Shown here piece after piece: positions 50,979-59,649 of a stretch of DNA of 64,000 bases (its first letter is position 1; every line of letters begins with the position of its first letter). This DNA comes from Acidimicrobiales bacterium (GTDB taxonomy: Bacteria > Actinomycetota > Acidimicrobiia > Acidimicrobiales > Iamiaceae), in the NCBI GenBank assembly GCA_035630295.1, contig DASQKY010000044.1, forward strand, positions 59,124 through 123,123, in the 5' to 3' direction. A program made the translations under genes and the position numbers. A model generated the notes under the pieces. It was not told where the DNA came from and ran no database searches. It worked only from the letters and a program-made list of their open reading frames with translations.

Positions 50979-51809
50979 CTACGAGGCCATCGCCGCCAGC
51001 TCGGAGTCCGCCCTGACCGTCGACGACGCCTGGGCCGGGTCGCCGCCGAACTGGGGGCACCACTGCTGGAAGCTGCACCAGTTGCACAGCGGGCCGGGCT
51101 TGGGGCGGAAGTCGTCGTGGGCGCAGGCCCGGGTGACGGCGTCCCAGATGGCGCCCACGCGGGTGCGCAGGCCGCGGGTGCTCTGGTCGGTGGGCACGGC
51201 GGTGATGGCCACCGGCTCGTTGAGGTGCAGGAGCTGGACCCGGGCCGGGCGGCGGCCGAACATCTCCTCGCACAGCAGCGAGTAGAAGTGGATGCCGCCC
51301 AGCTTCCCCTGCTCGTAGCGGTCGGTGGGGGCCTTGCCCGTCTTGTAGTCGGTGACCACCAGCTCACCGTCGGCGTCGAGCTCCAGCCGGTCGATGATGC
51401 CCACCAGTTGCAGGTCGCCCACCGGCACCTGGAGGCGCAGCTCCAGCCCGATGGGCCGGATGGCCCGCGGGTCCTCCAGGACGAAGTAGTTGCGGACCAG
51501 GCGCTCGGCGTCGGCCAGGAAGGAGGCCTCCTCCTCGGGGGGCAGGGCCAGCTCGTCCAGCTCGCGGCCGGGGGCGCGGAGGGCCTCGGCGGCGGCGGCC
51601 AGGCAGGCCACGGCGGCCTCGACCGTGCGGTCGGCGGGCTCCAGGGCGAAGAGCCGCTCCAGGGCGGCGTGGACCAGGGTGCCCTTGGCCATGGCCGGGG
51701 TGGTCGGCTCGGGGATGCGGTCGATGGCCGAGAACCGGAAGGCCAGGGCGCAGTCCTTGAACGCCGTGACCTTCGAGGGGGAGAGGGTGACGGGCACCGG
51801 GAGAGCCAT
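50979..51809 (-). CDS. RecB/Cas4-like PD-(D/E)XK nuclease
   Basis: A 276-aa nuclease. SPSKVTAFKDCALAFRF, GTLVHAALERLF, GIIDRLEL and VVTDYKTGK give the PD-(D/E)XK core. One Cys near the N-terminus (FKDC) and three near the C-terminus (LCNWC...WCPQF) match the 4Fe-4S cluster layout of AddB/Cas4. Such stand-alone proteins are common in actinobacteria and may act in DNA repair. ATG at 51809. Confidence 0.88.
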   Translation of the reverse strand: MALPVPVTLSPSKVTAFKDCALAFRFSAIDRIPEPTTPAMAKGTLVHAALERLFALEPADRTVEAAVACLAAAAEALRAPGRELDELALPPEEEASFLADAERLVRNYFVLEDPRAIRPIGLELRLQVPVGDLQLVGIIDRLELDADGELVVTDYKTGKAPTDRYEQGKLGGIHFYSLLCEEMFGRRPARVQLLHLNEPVAITAVPTDQSTRGLRTRVGAIWDAVTRACAHDDFRPKPGPLCNWCSFQQWCPQFGGDPAQASSTVRADSELAAMAS

Positions 51810-51865
51810 GGGCCCGACTGTAGGACGGCCCTGTGACAGCCCGGAGGACCGCCCGTCCGCCCTGG

Positions 51866-52303
51866 TCAGGGGTGGGTGGCGGTGCTGCGGGGGCTGGGCG
51901 CCACGGCGCCCAGGTCGTCGAGGGCCCCGGCCTGGACGCTGGCCACCAGGCGGCGCAGGTCCTCGGGGCGCAGCAGCGCCGGCCCCTCCAGCAGCACCGA
52001 CGGGACCAGCCCGGGGGGCACGCAGGTGGCCGGCGGGCACGGCTCGTCGCGGTCGGTGACCAGCAGGGCGTGGACGAAGGGCACCCAGGCCACCTGGTCG
52101 GCCAGCGACGAGCGGATGACCGAGGCCAGCAGGCCCACGGCCCGGGGCACGTCGGCCCCGCCGTCGTCGAGGGCCAGGACGTGGGCCCCGGTGGGGCCCA
52201 GCACGAACCGGGCGTCGCCGACGGGCCGCACGACGTAGCCGTCGGGCAGGGTGTCGAGGACGCGGTCCAGGTCGTCAGGTCCGTGGTGGCGGGGCCATCC
52301 CAT
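51866..52303 (-). CDS. conserved-looking hypothetical protein
   Basis: A 145-aa soluble protein from ATG 52303. A beta-rich centre (DGYVVRPVGDARFVLGPTG, HVLALDDGG, AWVPFVHALLVT) and a helix ending in LVASVQAGALDDLG are visible. The wording around VPFVHALLV resembles nuclease-related (NERD) domains but catalytic residues are not found. It precedes the RecB-like gene by 56 bp on the same strand. Confidence 0.6.
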   Translation of the reverse strand: MGWPRHHGPDDLDRVLDTLPDGYVVRPVGDARFVLGPTGAHVLALDDGGADVPRAVGLLASVIRSSLADQVAWVPFVHALLVTDRDEPCPPATCVPPGLVPSVLLEGPALLRPEDLRRLVASVQAGALDDLGAVAPSPRSTATHP

Positions 52304-52357
52304 AGCTCGTGGTCCATCGGATGGGCCGAACGGATCATGAGGGGTTCGCCACGGGGA

Positions 52358-52846
52358 GTGGTCAAGGCCGGTGACCAGGGCGGTCGCCCGATCCGACGGC
52401 GCCGCTACGGTGGCCCGATCACCGCGCCGCTGCCCCCGCCGTCCCCCGACCTCCCCGGGGACGAGGCCGCGGTGGCCGACGTGGTGGCCCGCTTCTACGC
52501 CGCCTTCGAGGCCCGGGACCTCGACACCATGTCCGACCTGTGGGTCCACGACGACCGGGTCTCGTGCACCCACCCCGGGTGGGCCGCCCTGCACGGGTGG
52601 GCGGCGGTGTCGGCGTCGTGGTTCGCCATCTTCGACCAGTCCCCCCCGCTCCAGGTCTTCGTGACCGAGGAGCGGGTCCACGTCTCCGGCGACCTGTCCT
52701 GGGTGACGGTGGACGAGAACCTCCTGGGCGCCGGGGCCGAGGACGGCGGCACCACCGTCTCGGCCCTGAAGGTCCTGAGCCGGGAGCCGGCCGGGTGGCG
52801 CATCGTCGCCCACCACGGCTCGGTGGTGGTGGGCCGCCCCGACTGA
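52358..52846 (+). CDS. SnoaL/NTF2-like protein
   Basis: About 162 aa. From about residue 28: DEAAVADVVARFYAAFEARDLDTMSDLWV, HDDRVSCTHPG, WFAIFDQ and the final SREPAGWRIVAHHGS, the classic SnoaL-like ketosteroid-isomerase fold. The start is uncertain: GTG 52358 or ATG 52337, both with weak ribosome sites, and the first 25 residues look unlike the family. Ligand or reaction unknown. Confidence 0.75.
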   Translation: MVKAGDQGGRPIRRRRYGGPITAPLPPPSPDLPGDEAAVADVVARFYAAFEARDLDTMSDLWVHDDRVSCTHPGWAALHGWAAVSASWFAIFDQSPPLQVFVTEERVHVSGDLSWVTVDENLLGAGAEDGGTTVSALKVLSREPAGWRIVAHHGSVVVGRPD

Positions 52847-52891
52847 ACCTTGGACCGAACGCCGCCCCACGCATCGTCAGCGGTCCAAGGT
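52847..52891. terminator. bidirectional terminator-like hairpin
   Basis: ACCTTGGACCG (52847-52857) and CGGTCCAAGGT (52881-52891) pair perfectly around a 23-nt loop, directly after the SnoaL-like stop and 45 bp from the convergent MBL gene end. No T-tract, as is common in high-GC genomes. Confidence 0.7.
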
Positions 52892-52935
52892 CGGAGGTCG
52901 TTGGTGACCGCCTGGGTGACCTCCGCCCTTCGGGG

Positions 52936-54222
52936 TCAGGCCGGTTCCGGCGCGCCCTCGGCCCGGCGCCGGGACTCGCCCTCGGCCCAGCGGAACACGC
53001 CCTTGGCCATCAGCGACGGCTCGGCCCCGGCCCGGGCCCCGAACACCTCGGCCCGGGCCCGGTGGACGCCGGGGTCCTCGGGGGCGGCCTGGGCCGCCAG
53101 CTCGGCCAGGTGGCCGGCCAGGCGCAGGTCGGCGTCGCCGCCCGCCGCCACCAGGGCCAGGGCCCGGTCGGCCAGCGCCGCCGGCCCCCCGGCCAGGGCG
53201 GCCAGCTCGGCGGCCAGAGCCGCGTCGGGGGCCGGCTTGAGGTGGGCCGGGTTGCCGTCGTACCAGCCGCCGTAGAGCCGCCACACGCCCCGCACCACGA
53301 ACTCGGGGTCGTCGTAGACGGGGCGCAGGTAGGGCTTGGCCAGCAGCTCGTCGGGGGCCCGCACCTCGTGGACGATGTCGTCCAGGCGGGCCCCCTCGTT
53401 CATGAGGGCCAGGGTCCGGTCGTGGAGCACCTCCAGCACCTCGGCCGTGTCGAGCAGCACGGCCCGCACCTGGTCGGCGCCTCGCACCGGGAGGCCGTGG
53501 CCGGGCAGCAGCAGCTCGGGGCCCAGGGCGGCCATGGCCCGCAGGGCCACGGCCCAGTCGGCCGCGTAGCGCTGGACCTTCTGGGGGTTGCCGGCGTTGG
53601 GGGTGCACCAGATGACCAGGTCGCCGGTGCACACCGTCCGCCGCTCCGGCACCCACACCCAGGTGGCGTCGTCGGTCTCGCCCCGGGCGTGGTGGAGCTG
53701 GAGGTCGAGGCCGCCCACGGCCAGGTCCATGCGCTCCCGGTAGGTGGTGTCGGGCCGGCGGTACTCGGTGGGCCAGCGCAGGCCGGGGGCCTGGAACTGG
53801 CGCTGGTTGATGACCGCGTTGTAGCCGGCGCAGGTGCAGTAGCGGTCGAAGCGGGCGTCGACGTCCTCGTGGGCCACCACGGTCACCGCCGGGTCGCCGC
53901 CGGCCGCCGCCTCCTCCTCGAAGGGGGCGGTGCCGAAGACGTGGTCGATGTGGCCGTGGGTGTAGACCGCGGTGTGGAGGCGGGACCGGTCCCAGGCCCG
54001 CACCGCGGCGTGGATGGTGCCGGCGGCGAAGGGGCTGCCCGTGTCGACCAGCACCAGCCCGTCGCCGGTGCGCAGGGCCGACACGTTGGCGAAGGACTGG
54101 ACGAAGGCCGTGCCCTCGCCCACCTCGGCCAGCTCGTTGGAGGGCGAGAAGGGGTGGTGGTCCTCGATGTCGGCCGCGCCGGCCAGGATGCGATCGGACA
54201 GGTCGAGCAGGTCGGTGCTCAT
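52936..54222 (-). CDS. metallo-beta-lactamase-fold hydrolase (alkylsulfatase-like)
   Basis: A 428-aa enzyme. The zinc site is THGHIDHVFG (HxHxDH), then HARGETDDATW and LPGHGLPVRG. A C-terminal alkyl-sulfatase-like dimerisation domain (LAKPYLRPVYDDPEFVVRGVWRLYGGWYDGNP, in part) follows. This places it with type III sulfatases such as SdsA1, though the signal peptide of secreted forms is absent. ATG at 54222. It faces a TetR gene 109 bp away, which may repress it. Confidence 0.88.
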   Translation of the reverse strand: MSTDLLDLSDRILAGAADIEDHHPFSPSNELAEVGEGTAFVQSFANVSALRTGDGLVLVDTGSPFAAGTIHAAVRAWDRSRLHTAVYTHGHIDHVFGTAPFEEEAAAGGDPAVTVVAHEDVDARFDRYCTCAGYNAVINQRQFQAPGLRWPTEYRRPDTTYRERMDLAVGGLDLQLHHARGETDDATWVWVPERRTVCTGDLVIWCTPNAGNPQKVQRYAADWAVALRAMAALGPELLLPGHGLPVRGADQVRAVLLDTAEVLEVLHDRTLALMNEGARLDDIVHEVRAPDELLAKPYLRPVYDDPEFVVRGVWRLYGGWYDGNPAHLKPAPDAALAAELAALAGGPAALADRALALVAAGGDADLRLAGHLAELAAQAAPEDPGVHRARAEVFGARAGAEPSLMAKGVFRWAEGESRRRAEGAPEPA

Positions 54223-54262
54223 CGAACCCCCAGGGACGGCCGACGGTCCGCGCACCCTACGA

Positions 54263-54286
54263 CCCCGGCGGTGGGCGCCGCCGGGG
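54263..54286. promoter_or_regulatory. 9-bp inverted repeat between MBL and tetR-like genes
   Basis: CCCCGGCGG-N6-CCGCCGGGG lies in the 109-bp divergent gap and could be the TetR operator for both promoters. G/C-only arms reduce certainty. Confidence 0.45.
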
Positions 54287-54331
54287 GTCCCACCGCGGGC
54301 CCCCACCGGCCGCTCCCCTAGGCTCCGGCCG

Positions 54332-54982
54332 ATGGAGAACGGGGCCAGCGCCAGCACGGGCCCGCTCACGGCCACCCCTGACGAGGGTGACGAGGCCCCC
54401 GTCGACGGGCGCACGGCCCGGGCCCAGCGCACCCGCGAGGCCATCGTCGAGGCCTGCGTCGCCCTGGTCGAGACCGGTGACGTCCGGCCCACCGCGCCCC
54501 GCATCGCCGAGCAGGCCGGCGTGTCGGTCCGCTCGGTGTTCCAGCACTTCGACGACCTCGAGACGCTGTTCGCCATGGTGGCCGAGCGGGCCGTCACCGG
54601 GCTGGCCGGCCTGGTCACCCCGGTCGACGCCGAGCTGCCCCTCGACGAGCGGATCGGGCAGTTCGTGGCCCAGCGGGCCGAGCTGCTGGAGGCCCTGACC
54701 CCCATCCGCCGGGCCGCGGACGTCCACGCACCGTTCTCCCCGGCCATCCGGGAGCGACTGCAGCTCGGCCACGACTTCTTCCGGGCCGAGCTGAGCCGGG
54801 TCTTCGCCCGCGAGCTCGACGCCCTGCCCGCGGCCCGGCGCCCACCCGTCCTGGACCTGCTCGACGTGACCACCACCTGGGCCACGTGGGACGTGCTGCG
54901 CACGCTGGCCCACCGCGACCGCGACGAGGCGGCGGCGGTGGTCGCCCTCGGCCTCCGCGCCGCCCTCGAGGGACCGGGGTGA
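54332..54982 (+). CDS. TetR-family regulator
   Basis: A 216-aa repressor. The helix-turn-helix is RTREAIVEACVALVETGDVRPTAPRIAEQAGVSVRSVFQHF (shown in parts), the family's DNA-binding region at residues about 30-75; the rest is a helical ligand domain. ATG at 54332. Divergent from the MBL gene, with a palindrome between; the next gene overlaps by 4 bp. Confidence 0.92.
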   Translation: MENGASASTGPLTATPDEGDEAPVDGRTARAQRTREAIVEACVALVETGDVRPTAPRIAEQAGVSVRSVFQHFDDLETLFAMVAERAVTGLAGLVTPVDAELPLDERIGQFVAQRAELLEALTPIRRAADVHAPFSPAIRERLQLGHDFFRAELSRVFARELDALPAARRPPVLDLLDVTTTWATWDVLRTLAHRDRDEAAAVVALGLRAALEGPG

Positions 54983-55926
54983 GCCCGACCGGCGCTCACC
55001 TGGCCGGCCTGGCTCGCACCGCCCGGGCCACCGCCGGCACGGCGGCGGCGTGGGCCGCGGAGGCGGTGGCCACCCTGCCCGCCGGGGTCCGCGTCGGCGT
55101 CCCCGGCGCACCGGTGCCGGCCGCCCTGCGGGAGGACGTGCTGGTGGCCGTGGGCCGGGCCGGCGGCGCCGACGCCGTGGCCTGGGTGCACGGCCAGTGG
55201 CGGGCCTTCGCCGGGTCGGTGCCCGACGGCGACGTGCGCCTGGCCCTGGCCCGCCACGCCGAGGCCTGCGCCCGGGCCGGCCGCCCGGTGCCCCCCGACG
55301 CGCTGGCCGACGTGCTGCCCCCCGCCGCGGTGCGAGGGGTGCGGGCCGTGGTGGCCCGGGGCCGGGCCGAGGTGGCCGTCGAGGCCGCGGCCCGCCGCCT
55401 GCTCGCCGCCGCGGGGTGGCGGCCCGGTGCAGTCGGTCCGGCCGCGGCGGCCCGTGTGGTCGGTGCGGCCGACCAGGAGGCGGCCCCCGGCCCCCGGGGG
55501 GTGCTCGGCCTGGCCCTCGTCGACGTGCCGGTGGGGGTGGGGGGCCTGGCCCTGGCCGGGCCGGTGGCCCTGGCCGGCGCCGCCCTGGGGGCCCTGGCCC
55601 GCCTGGCCCCGCCGGTGCCCGAGGTCGAGGGGGCCGACGACCCCGAGGTCAGCCTGCTCGGCGCCCTGGCCGCCGAGGCGGTCCCGGTGTTGCTGGGCAA
55701 CGCCGCGGTGCGGACCCTGGTGCTTGGCTCGCCCGTCCTCCTCGGCGTGGGGCTGCGCTCCGGGGCCAGCGCCGCCACCGTGAGGGTGGGCCGGGGCCGG
55801 GCCGAGGTGGTCGACGGCCTCGACCCCGACGCCCTGGTCGTCCTCCAGGGCGACGTCGAGCCCCTGGTCCGGCTGGCCACCGGCGTCCTGCTGCGGGAGG
55901 CCCTGGAGGTGGTCCTGCGCCCCTGA
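54979..55926 (+). CDS. unknown protein with SCP2-like C-terminus
   Basis: A 315-aa product from GTG 54979 (GTGA overlap with the TetR stop). Residues 1-215 are Ala/Val-rich helices with no recognised family. The last 90 residues, including ATVRVGRGRAEVVDG and DALVVLQGDVEPLVRLATG, resemble SCP2 sterol-carrier domains. Coupled translation with TetR suggests a shared pathway, perhaps lipid or sulfate ester metabolism with the MBL enzyme. Confidence 0.65.
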   Translation: MSPTGAHLAGLARTARATAGTAAAWAAEAVATLPAGVRVGVPGAPVPAALREDVLVAVGRAGGADAVAWVHGQWRAFAGSVPDGDVRLALARHAEACARAGRPVPPDALADVLPPAAVRGVRAVVARGRAEVAVEAAARRLLAAAGWRPGAVGPAAAARVVGAADQEAAPGPRGVLGLALVDVPVGVGGLALAGPVALAGAALGALARLAPPVPEVEGADDPEVSLLGALAAEAVPVLLGNAAVRTLVLGSPVLLGVGLRSGASAATVRVGRGRAEVVDGLDPDALVVLQGDVEPLVRLATGVLLREALEVVLRP

Positions 55927-56089
55927 GCCGCCCCGTCCTCGGTGGCCTCTCCGGCCCGTGGCCGGGATCGTGGCCCGGAGGGGTAGACGAACCCGTGCGC
56001 CGTGCGAGTGACGGTCAATGGACGGATCGACGGTCTCCGCGGCCGATGCGTACCGGCCCCCGGGCCGAGAGGGACAGAGAGACGAGCGC

Positions 56090-56422
56090 ATGACGGAGAC
56101 GACGGTGAGCCCCCTGGGGTTCGAGGAGCTCTACCAGGCCGACTGGCGGAAGGTGGTGGCCCTCGGGTGGTCGCTCACCGGCAGCCGGTCGGTGGGGGAG
56201 GAGCTGGCCCAGGACGCCTTCCTGGACGCCTACCGGCGCTGGTCCCACGTGGGCCGGCTCGAGGCCCCCGGGGCCTGGGTGCGGCGGGCGGTGGCCAACC
56301 GGGCGGTGTCCCACCGGCGCCGCCTCCGGGTGGCGGCCTCGGGGGCCGGGGCCGCGCCGCCGCCTGCAGAACCGCCACGCTCGCCGACCAGCCGGTGCCC
56401 GATCTCGACCGCGAGGTGGTGA
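56090..56422 (+). pseudogene. ECF sigma factor lacking region 4
   Basis: The 110-codon frame from ATG 56090 has a good sigma region 2: FEELYQADWRKVVALGWSLT, GEELAQDAFLDAYRRW and APGAWVRRAVANRAVSHRRR. After residue 90 the sequence becomes AAPPPAEPPRS-like and stops at 56422. No region 4 exists in any frame. The downstream frame has in turn lost the usual N-terminus, so a deletion of region 4 plus the start of the next gene seems to have joined the two. Confidence 0.7.
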
Positions 56423-57963
56423 GGGTGGCCCTGGTCGACCGCCCTTCGCCCCGCGCCGGTACCCGCCGCTGGGCCCCGGCCGCCGGCATCGCCGCCGCCC
56501 TGCTCCTGGTGCTGGGGTTCACCGTGGCCCTCACCCAGGGCGGCGACGACGACAGCACCCCGGCGGTCGAGGTGGTCCAGCCCCCTCGCCGCTACCGGGC
56601 CACCGACCTCCCCGAGGGCTTCGAGCTCGACCACGTGGGGGCCGGGACCGAGCACGTGCTCAGCGGCCCCGTGGTGCTCTACGGCCCCGACCCGGCCTCG
56701 CCAGGCCTGGCCGTGTCGGTGGCCGACCCGGCCGCCTCCGAACCGGAGTGGGAGGAGGACCCGAGGGCCGAGCCCGTCGAGGTGGGGAACCGGAGCGGCT
56801 ACCGCGTCGGCGGCGACGGCTGGCTGCCGGGCGCGGTGGCCGTGACCGTGGGAGGCCGGCGGGTCACCGTGGTCGGTCGCGATGCCGAGCTGGTGGCGAC
56901 GGTGGCGGCCGTGGTGACCATCGCCGGCGATCGGCCCCGGATGCCCGAGGACATCCTGCCCGCCGACTGGGTTGTGCAGGGTGAGGTCGCCGACATCACC
57001 GCACTCAGCCCCGTCCTGAGCAGCCTGGCTCCCTCGGGCACCGCCAGCACCTGGCAGACCTCCTGGCTGCCCCCGGTCCCGTGGCCCGAGGACGACCTGC
57101 CAGAGGCCTCCGCGGACGTTCTCCGGGAGCTCTCCATCACCTCCGGCCCGGGTGGCGCCACCACGGTGGCCGCCCTCGGCCTCGCGGCCGAGACCGAGCA
57201 GGTCGAGGTTCGGGGCCGCGATGCCCTGTTGATCCGGCAGGTCATGAGGCTCTCGCCTGTCGAGGGGTCGGAGGCTCTCGTCATCGACGTGGTGGCGGTC
57301 ACGTGGCTGGAACGCCCCGGTGAGGTCGTGCAGGTGGTTGGCATGGGCCTGTCCCAGGAGGCGGTGCTGGCCGCCGCAGCCAGCCTGGAGGTGGTCGACG
57401 ATGCCTGGTGGGCCCGGAGCGTGGCGGCCGTGGGCGGCTCACCCGAGACCACCGTGGCCGAGGGGAGGTTCAGCGATGGGTCCCCCTGGGTCTTGACCGC
57501 CTACGACTCGCCCCGGCCCGACGACATCGACCTGCTCGAAGACCAGGACGCGGTGGCCAGCCTCCAAGGGTTGGCTGCCTTCGTCCTCAGATCCGACGAC
57601 CTGGCGCAGATCCGTGCCCACCCGGACGGGTACGTCGAGGAGCCGGACGCCCCCCTGCCCCCCGGGTTCGCCACCTACGTCAGCGAGCAAGCCGTCGACG
57701 ACCTTCGGTGGCTGAGCGGCCTGGTCACTGACGAGGTGCGGACCGTCGAGGTGCTCACCGCCGACGGGCCGGTGGTCGCCGACGTCACGGCCCGCGTCGA
57801 GGCCTTCCACGGGTGGGTGCCCGCTGACGCCCTGCACGGGTGGGTGCTCGCCGAAACCTTTCACGGGTGGGTGCTGGAGATCGATCTCGGTGCCGACCTG
57901 GAGGCCGTTGTGCTGTCGGGTGAGAACGGTGCCGAGGTCGGGCGTCTCGCCCTCTCGGGCTGA
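56419..57963 (+). CDS. single-TM membrane protein, anti-sigma-operon-like
   Basis: About 514 aa if started at GTG 56419, which overlaps the sigma stop as GTGA. The usual VPVPDLDREVVRVAL helix of anti-sigma-adjacent proteins lies just upstream in the same frame, so the original start is lost. A TM helix (AAGIAAALLLVLGFTVAL) leads to a large extracellular domain of about 430 aa, ending in three HGWV repeats (about 465-490). Function unknown; likely cell-surface. Confidence 0.65.
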   Translation: MRVALVDRPSPRAGTRRWAPAAGIAAALLLVLGFTVALTQGGDDDSTPAVEVVQPPRRYRATDLPEGFELDHVGAGTEHVLSGPVVLYGPDPASPGLAVSVADPAASEPEWEEDPRAEPVEVGNRSGYRVGGDGWLPGAVAVTVGGRRVTVVGRDAELVATVAAVVTIAGDRPRMPEDILPADWVVQGEVADITALSPVLSSLAPSGTASTWQTSWLPPVPWPEDDLPEASADVLRELSITSGPGGATTVAALGLAAETEQVEVRGRDALLIRQVMRLSPVEGSEALVIDVVAVTWLERPGEVVQVVGMGLSQEAVLAAAASLEVVDDAWWARSVAAVGGSPETTVAEGRFSDGSPWVLTAYDSPRPDDIDLLEDQDAVASLQGLAAFVLRSDDLAQIRAHPDGYVEEPDAPLPPGFATYVSEQAVDDLRWLSGLVTDEVRTVEVLTADGPVVADVTARVEAFHGWVPADALHGWVLAETFHGWVLEIDLGADLEAVVLSGENGAEVGRLALSG

Positions 57964-58094
57964 GGTCGCCGGGTGCTCGGTACGACCGATGCGGGCTGCT
58001 CGGCTGCTCGCCCGAGCTGGATCGAGCCTGATGTCATCGGGGCGACGGGCTCGTGTCACCCGGGCGACGCCGGGGTTGGGTACGGTCCCGGGCC

Positions 58095-59642
58095 ATGCGC
58101 ACCCCGCCCGCCGCCGCCCCCGATCCCGCCCACGTGGCCACCGTGGCCGAGGCCCTGCTGGACCCGGCGCTGGAGCCCATCGTGGACCTGGTGGTCACCG
58201 CCGACGGCGAGGGCTACGAGGCCCGGGCCGCCGACGGGCGGGTCCGGTTCCGGCGGGAGGACGACGGCCACGGCTGGCGCTTCACCGAGACCCTGGTCGA
58301 GGGGCGCAACCCGCTGGGCGACCGGGCCACCGACCGGTTCAGCCCCCTGGCCGACGAGCGGGCCACCCCCTGGCCCACCCGGGAGCGCACCAGCTACCCG
58401 TTCGCCTACGAGATGGTGGCCCAGGTCTTCGACAGCCCGGCCGCCCCGGACGTGATCTGCCAGCACACCGCCTCCCACAACTGGGAGGCCGCCGGGGGCC
58501 ACCGGGGCGAGCACGGGTCGATGGGTGTGGTCCAGGCCCGGGCCCCGTTCGTCATCGCCGGGGCCGGGGTCAAGGCCCACGGGGTGCTGCCCCGGGCCTG
58601 CAAGCTGGTCGACGTGGCCCCCACGGTGCTGGCCCTCATGGGCGCCGCCCCCCACCCCGAGGGGGTCGGCCTCAACGGTCGGCGCCGGGAGGGGGCGCTG
58701 CTGCGCCGGCAGGACGGCGACGTCCTGGACGACCTCATCGACCACCGGGAGGCCGCCCCCGACCACGTGGTCGGGTTCCTGCTCGACGGCTGCAACGCCA
58801 ACGTGCTCTACGACATGGCCGCCCGGGGCGAGGCCCCCCACGTGGCCCGGCTCATGGCCATGGGCACCACCATGGGCCACGGGGCCATGGCCTCGGCCCC
58901 CACCGTGACCCTCCCCAACCACACCACCATCCTCACCGGCGCCCACCCGGGCCACCACGGGGTGCTCAACAACGCCTGGTGGGACCGGGGCACCGGCCAG
59001 CAGGTCATCACCAACTCGCCGGCCACCTGGGCCTGGTCGATGGCCTCGCTGTCGCCGGAGGTGGAGACCCTCTACGAGGCGGTGCGCCGCACCTGGCCCG
59101 ACAGCTTCACCCTGGCCGCCAACGAGCCCTGCGACCGGGGCGCCGACTTCGGCACCTTCCACATCCTGCGCGACGGCGGCCTGCCCGACCGGCCCCCGCC
59201 GGCCGAGGAGCTGCCCTTCGCCACCGAGCGCTTCGTCCGCCCCGAGAAGAGCTACCGGACGGCGTCGCGCATCGACCACACCGGCCTGGAGCTGACCCTG
59301 GGGGTGTGGGGCGACGGCTACCAGGGCGTGACCTACCCCCGGCCCCGCTTCACGTGGGTCAACACCAGCCTCACCGACGCGGCCATGCACCACGGCGGGC
59401 CCTACTCGGACATCGCCGCGGCGGCCGTGCGCGACACCGATGCCCGGGTCGGCGAGGTGCTGGCCCTGGTCGAGCGGTCCGGCGCCTTCGACCGCACCGC
59501 CTTCTTCCTGGTGGCCGACCACGGCATGGAGGAGTCGGACCCCGGGGTCACCGGCGACTGGGGCGCGGCCCTGGCCGCCACCGGCGTCCCCCTCCGGGAC
59601 GAGGCCTACATGTGGATCTACACCGGCACCCCCACCCCCTGA
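58095..59642 (+). CDS. alkaline-phosphatase-superfamily phosphodiesterase, apparently circularly permuted
   Basis: A 515-aa enzyme of the type I phosphodiesterase/nucleotide pyrophosphatase group. Metal ligands seen: FLLDGCNANVLYD (Asp), APTVTLPNHTTILTG (Thr nucleophile), TDAAMHHGG (DxxxH) and VADHGM (DH). The last histidine segment (HRGEHGSMG...VPFVIAGAGV, here ARAPFVIAGAG, then KLVDVAPTVLALMG), which normally ends the protein, is at residues about 140-190, before the core that starts near 220. Hence the strand order looks rotated. ATG at 58095. No signal peptide. Substrate unknown. Confidence 0.75.
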   Translation: MRTPPAAAPDPAHVATVAEALLDPALEPIVDLVVTADGEGYEARAADGRVRFRREDDGHGWRFTETLVEGRNPLGDRATDRFSPLADERATPWPTRERTSYPFAYEMVAQVFDSPAAPDVICQHTASHNWEAAGGHRGEHGSMGVVQARAPFVIAGAGVKAHGVLPRACKLVDVAPTVLALMGAAPHPEGVGLNGRRREGALLRRQDGDVLDDLIDHREAAPDHVVGFLLDGCNANVLYDMAARGEAPHVARLMAMGTTMGHGAMASAPTVTLPNHTTILTGAHPGHHGVLNNAWWDRGTGQQVITNSPATWAWSMASLSPEVETLYEAVRRTWPDSFTLAANEPCDRGADFGTFHILRDGGLPDRPPPAEELPFATERFVRPEKSYRTASRIDHTGLELTLGVWGDGYQGVTYPRPRFTWVNTSLTDAAMHHGGPYSDIAAAAVRDTDARVGEVLALVERSGAFDRTAFFLVADHGMEESDPGVTGDWGAALAATGVPLRDEAYMWIYTGTPTP

Positions 59643-59649
59643 GGGGTCC

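Noticed and set aside
52936-56091. Minus-strand frame of 1051 codons as one protein
   Set aside because: Only its C-terminal 428 residues (from ATG 54222) are the MBL enzyme; the rest is antisense of tetR and its partner.
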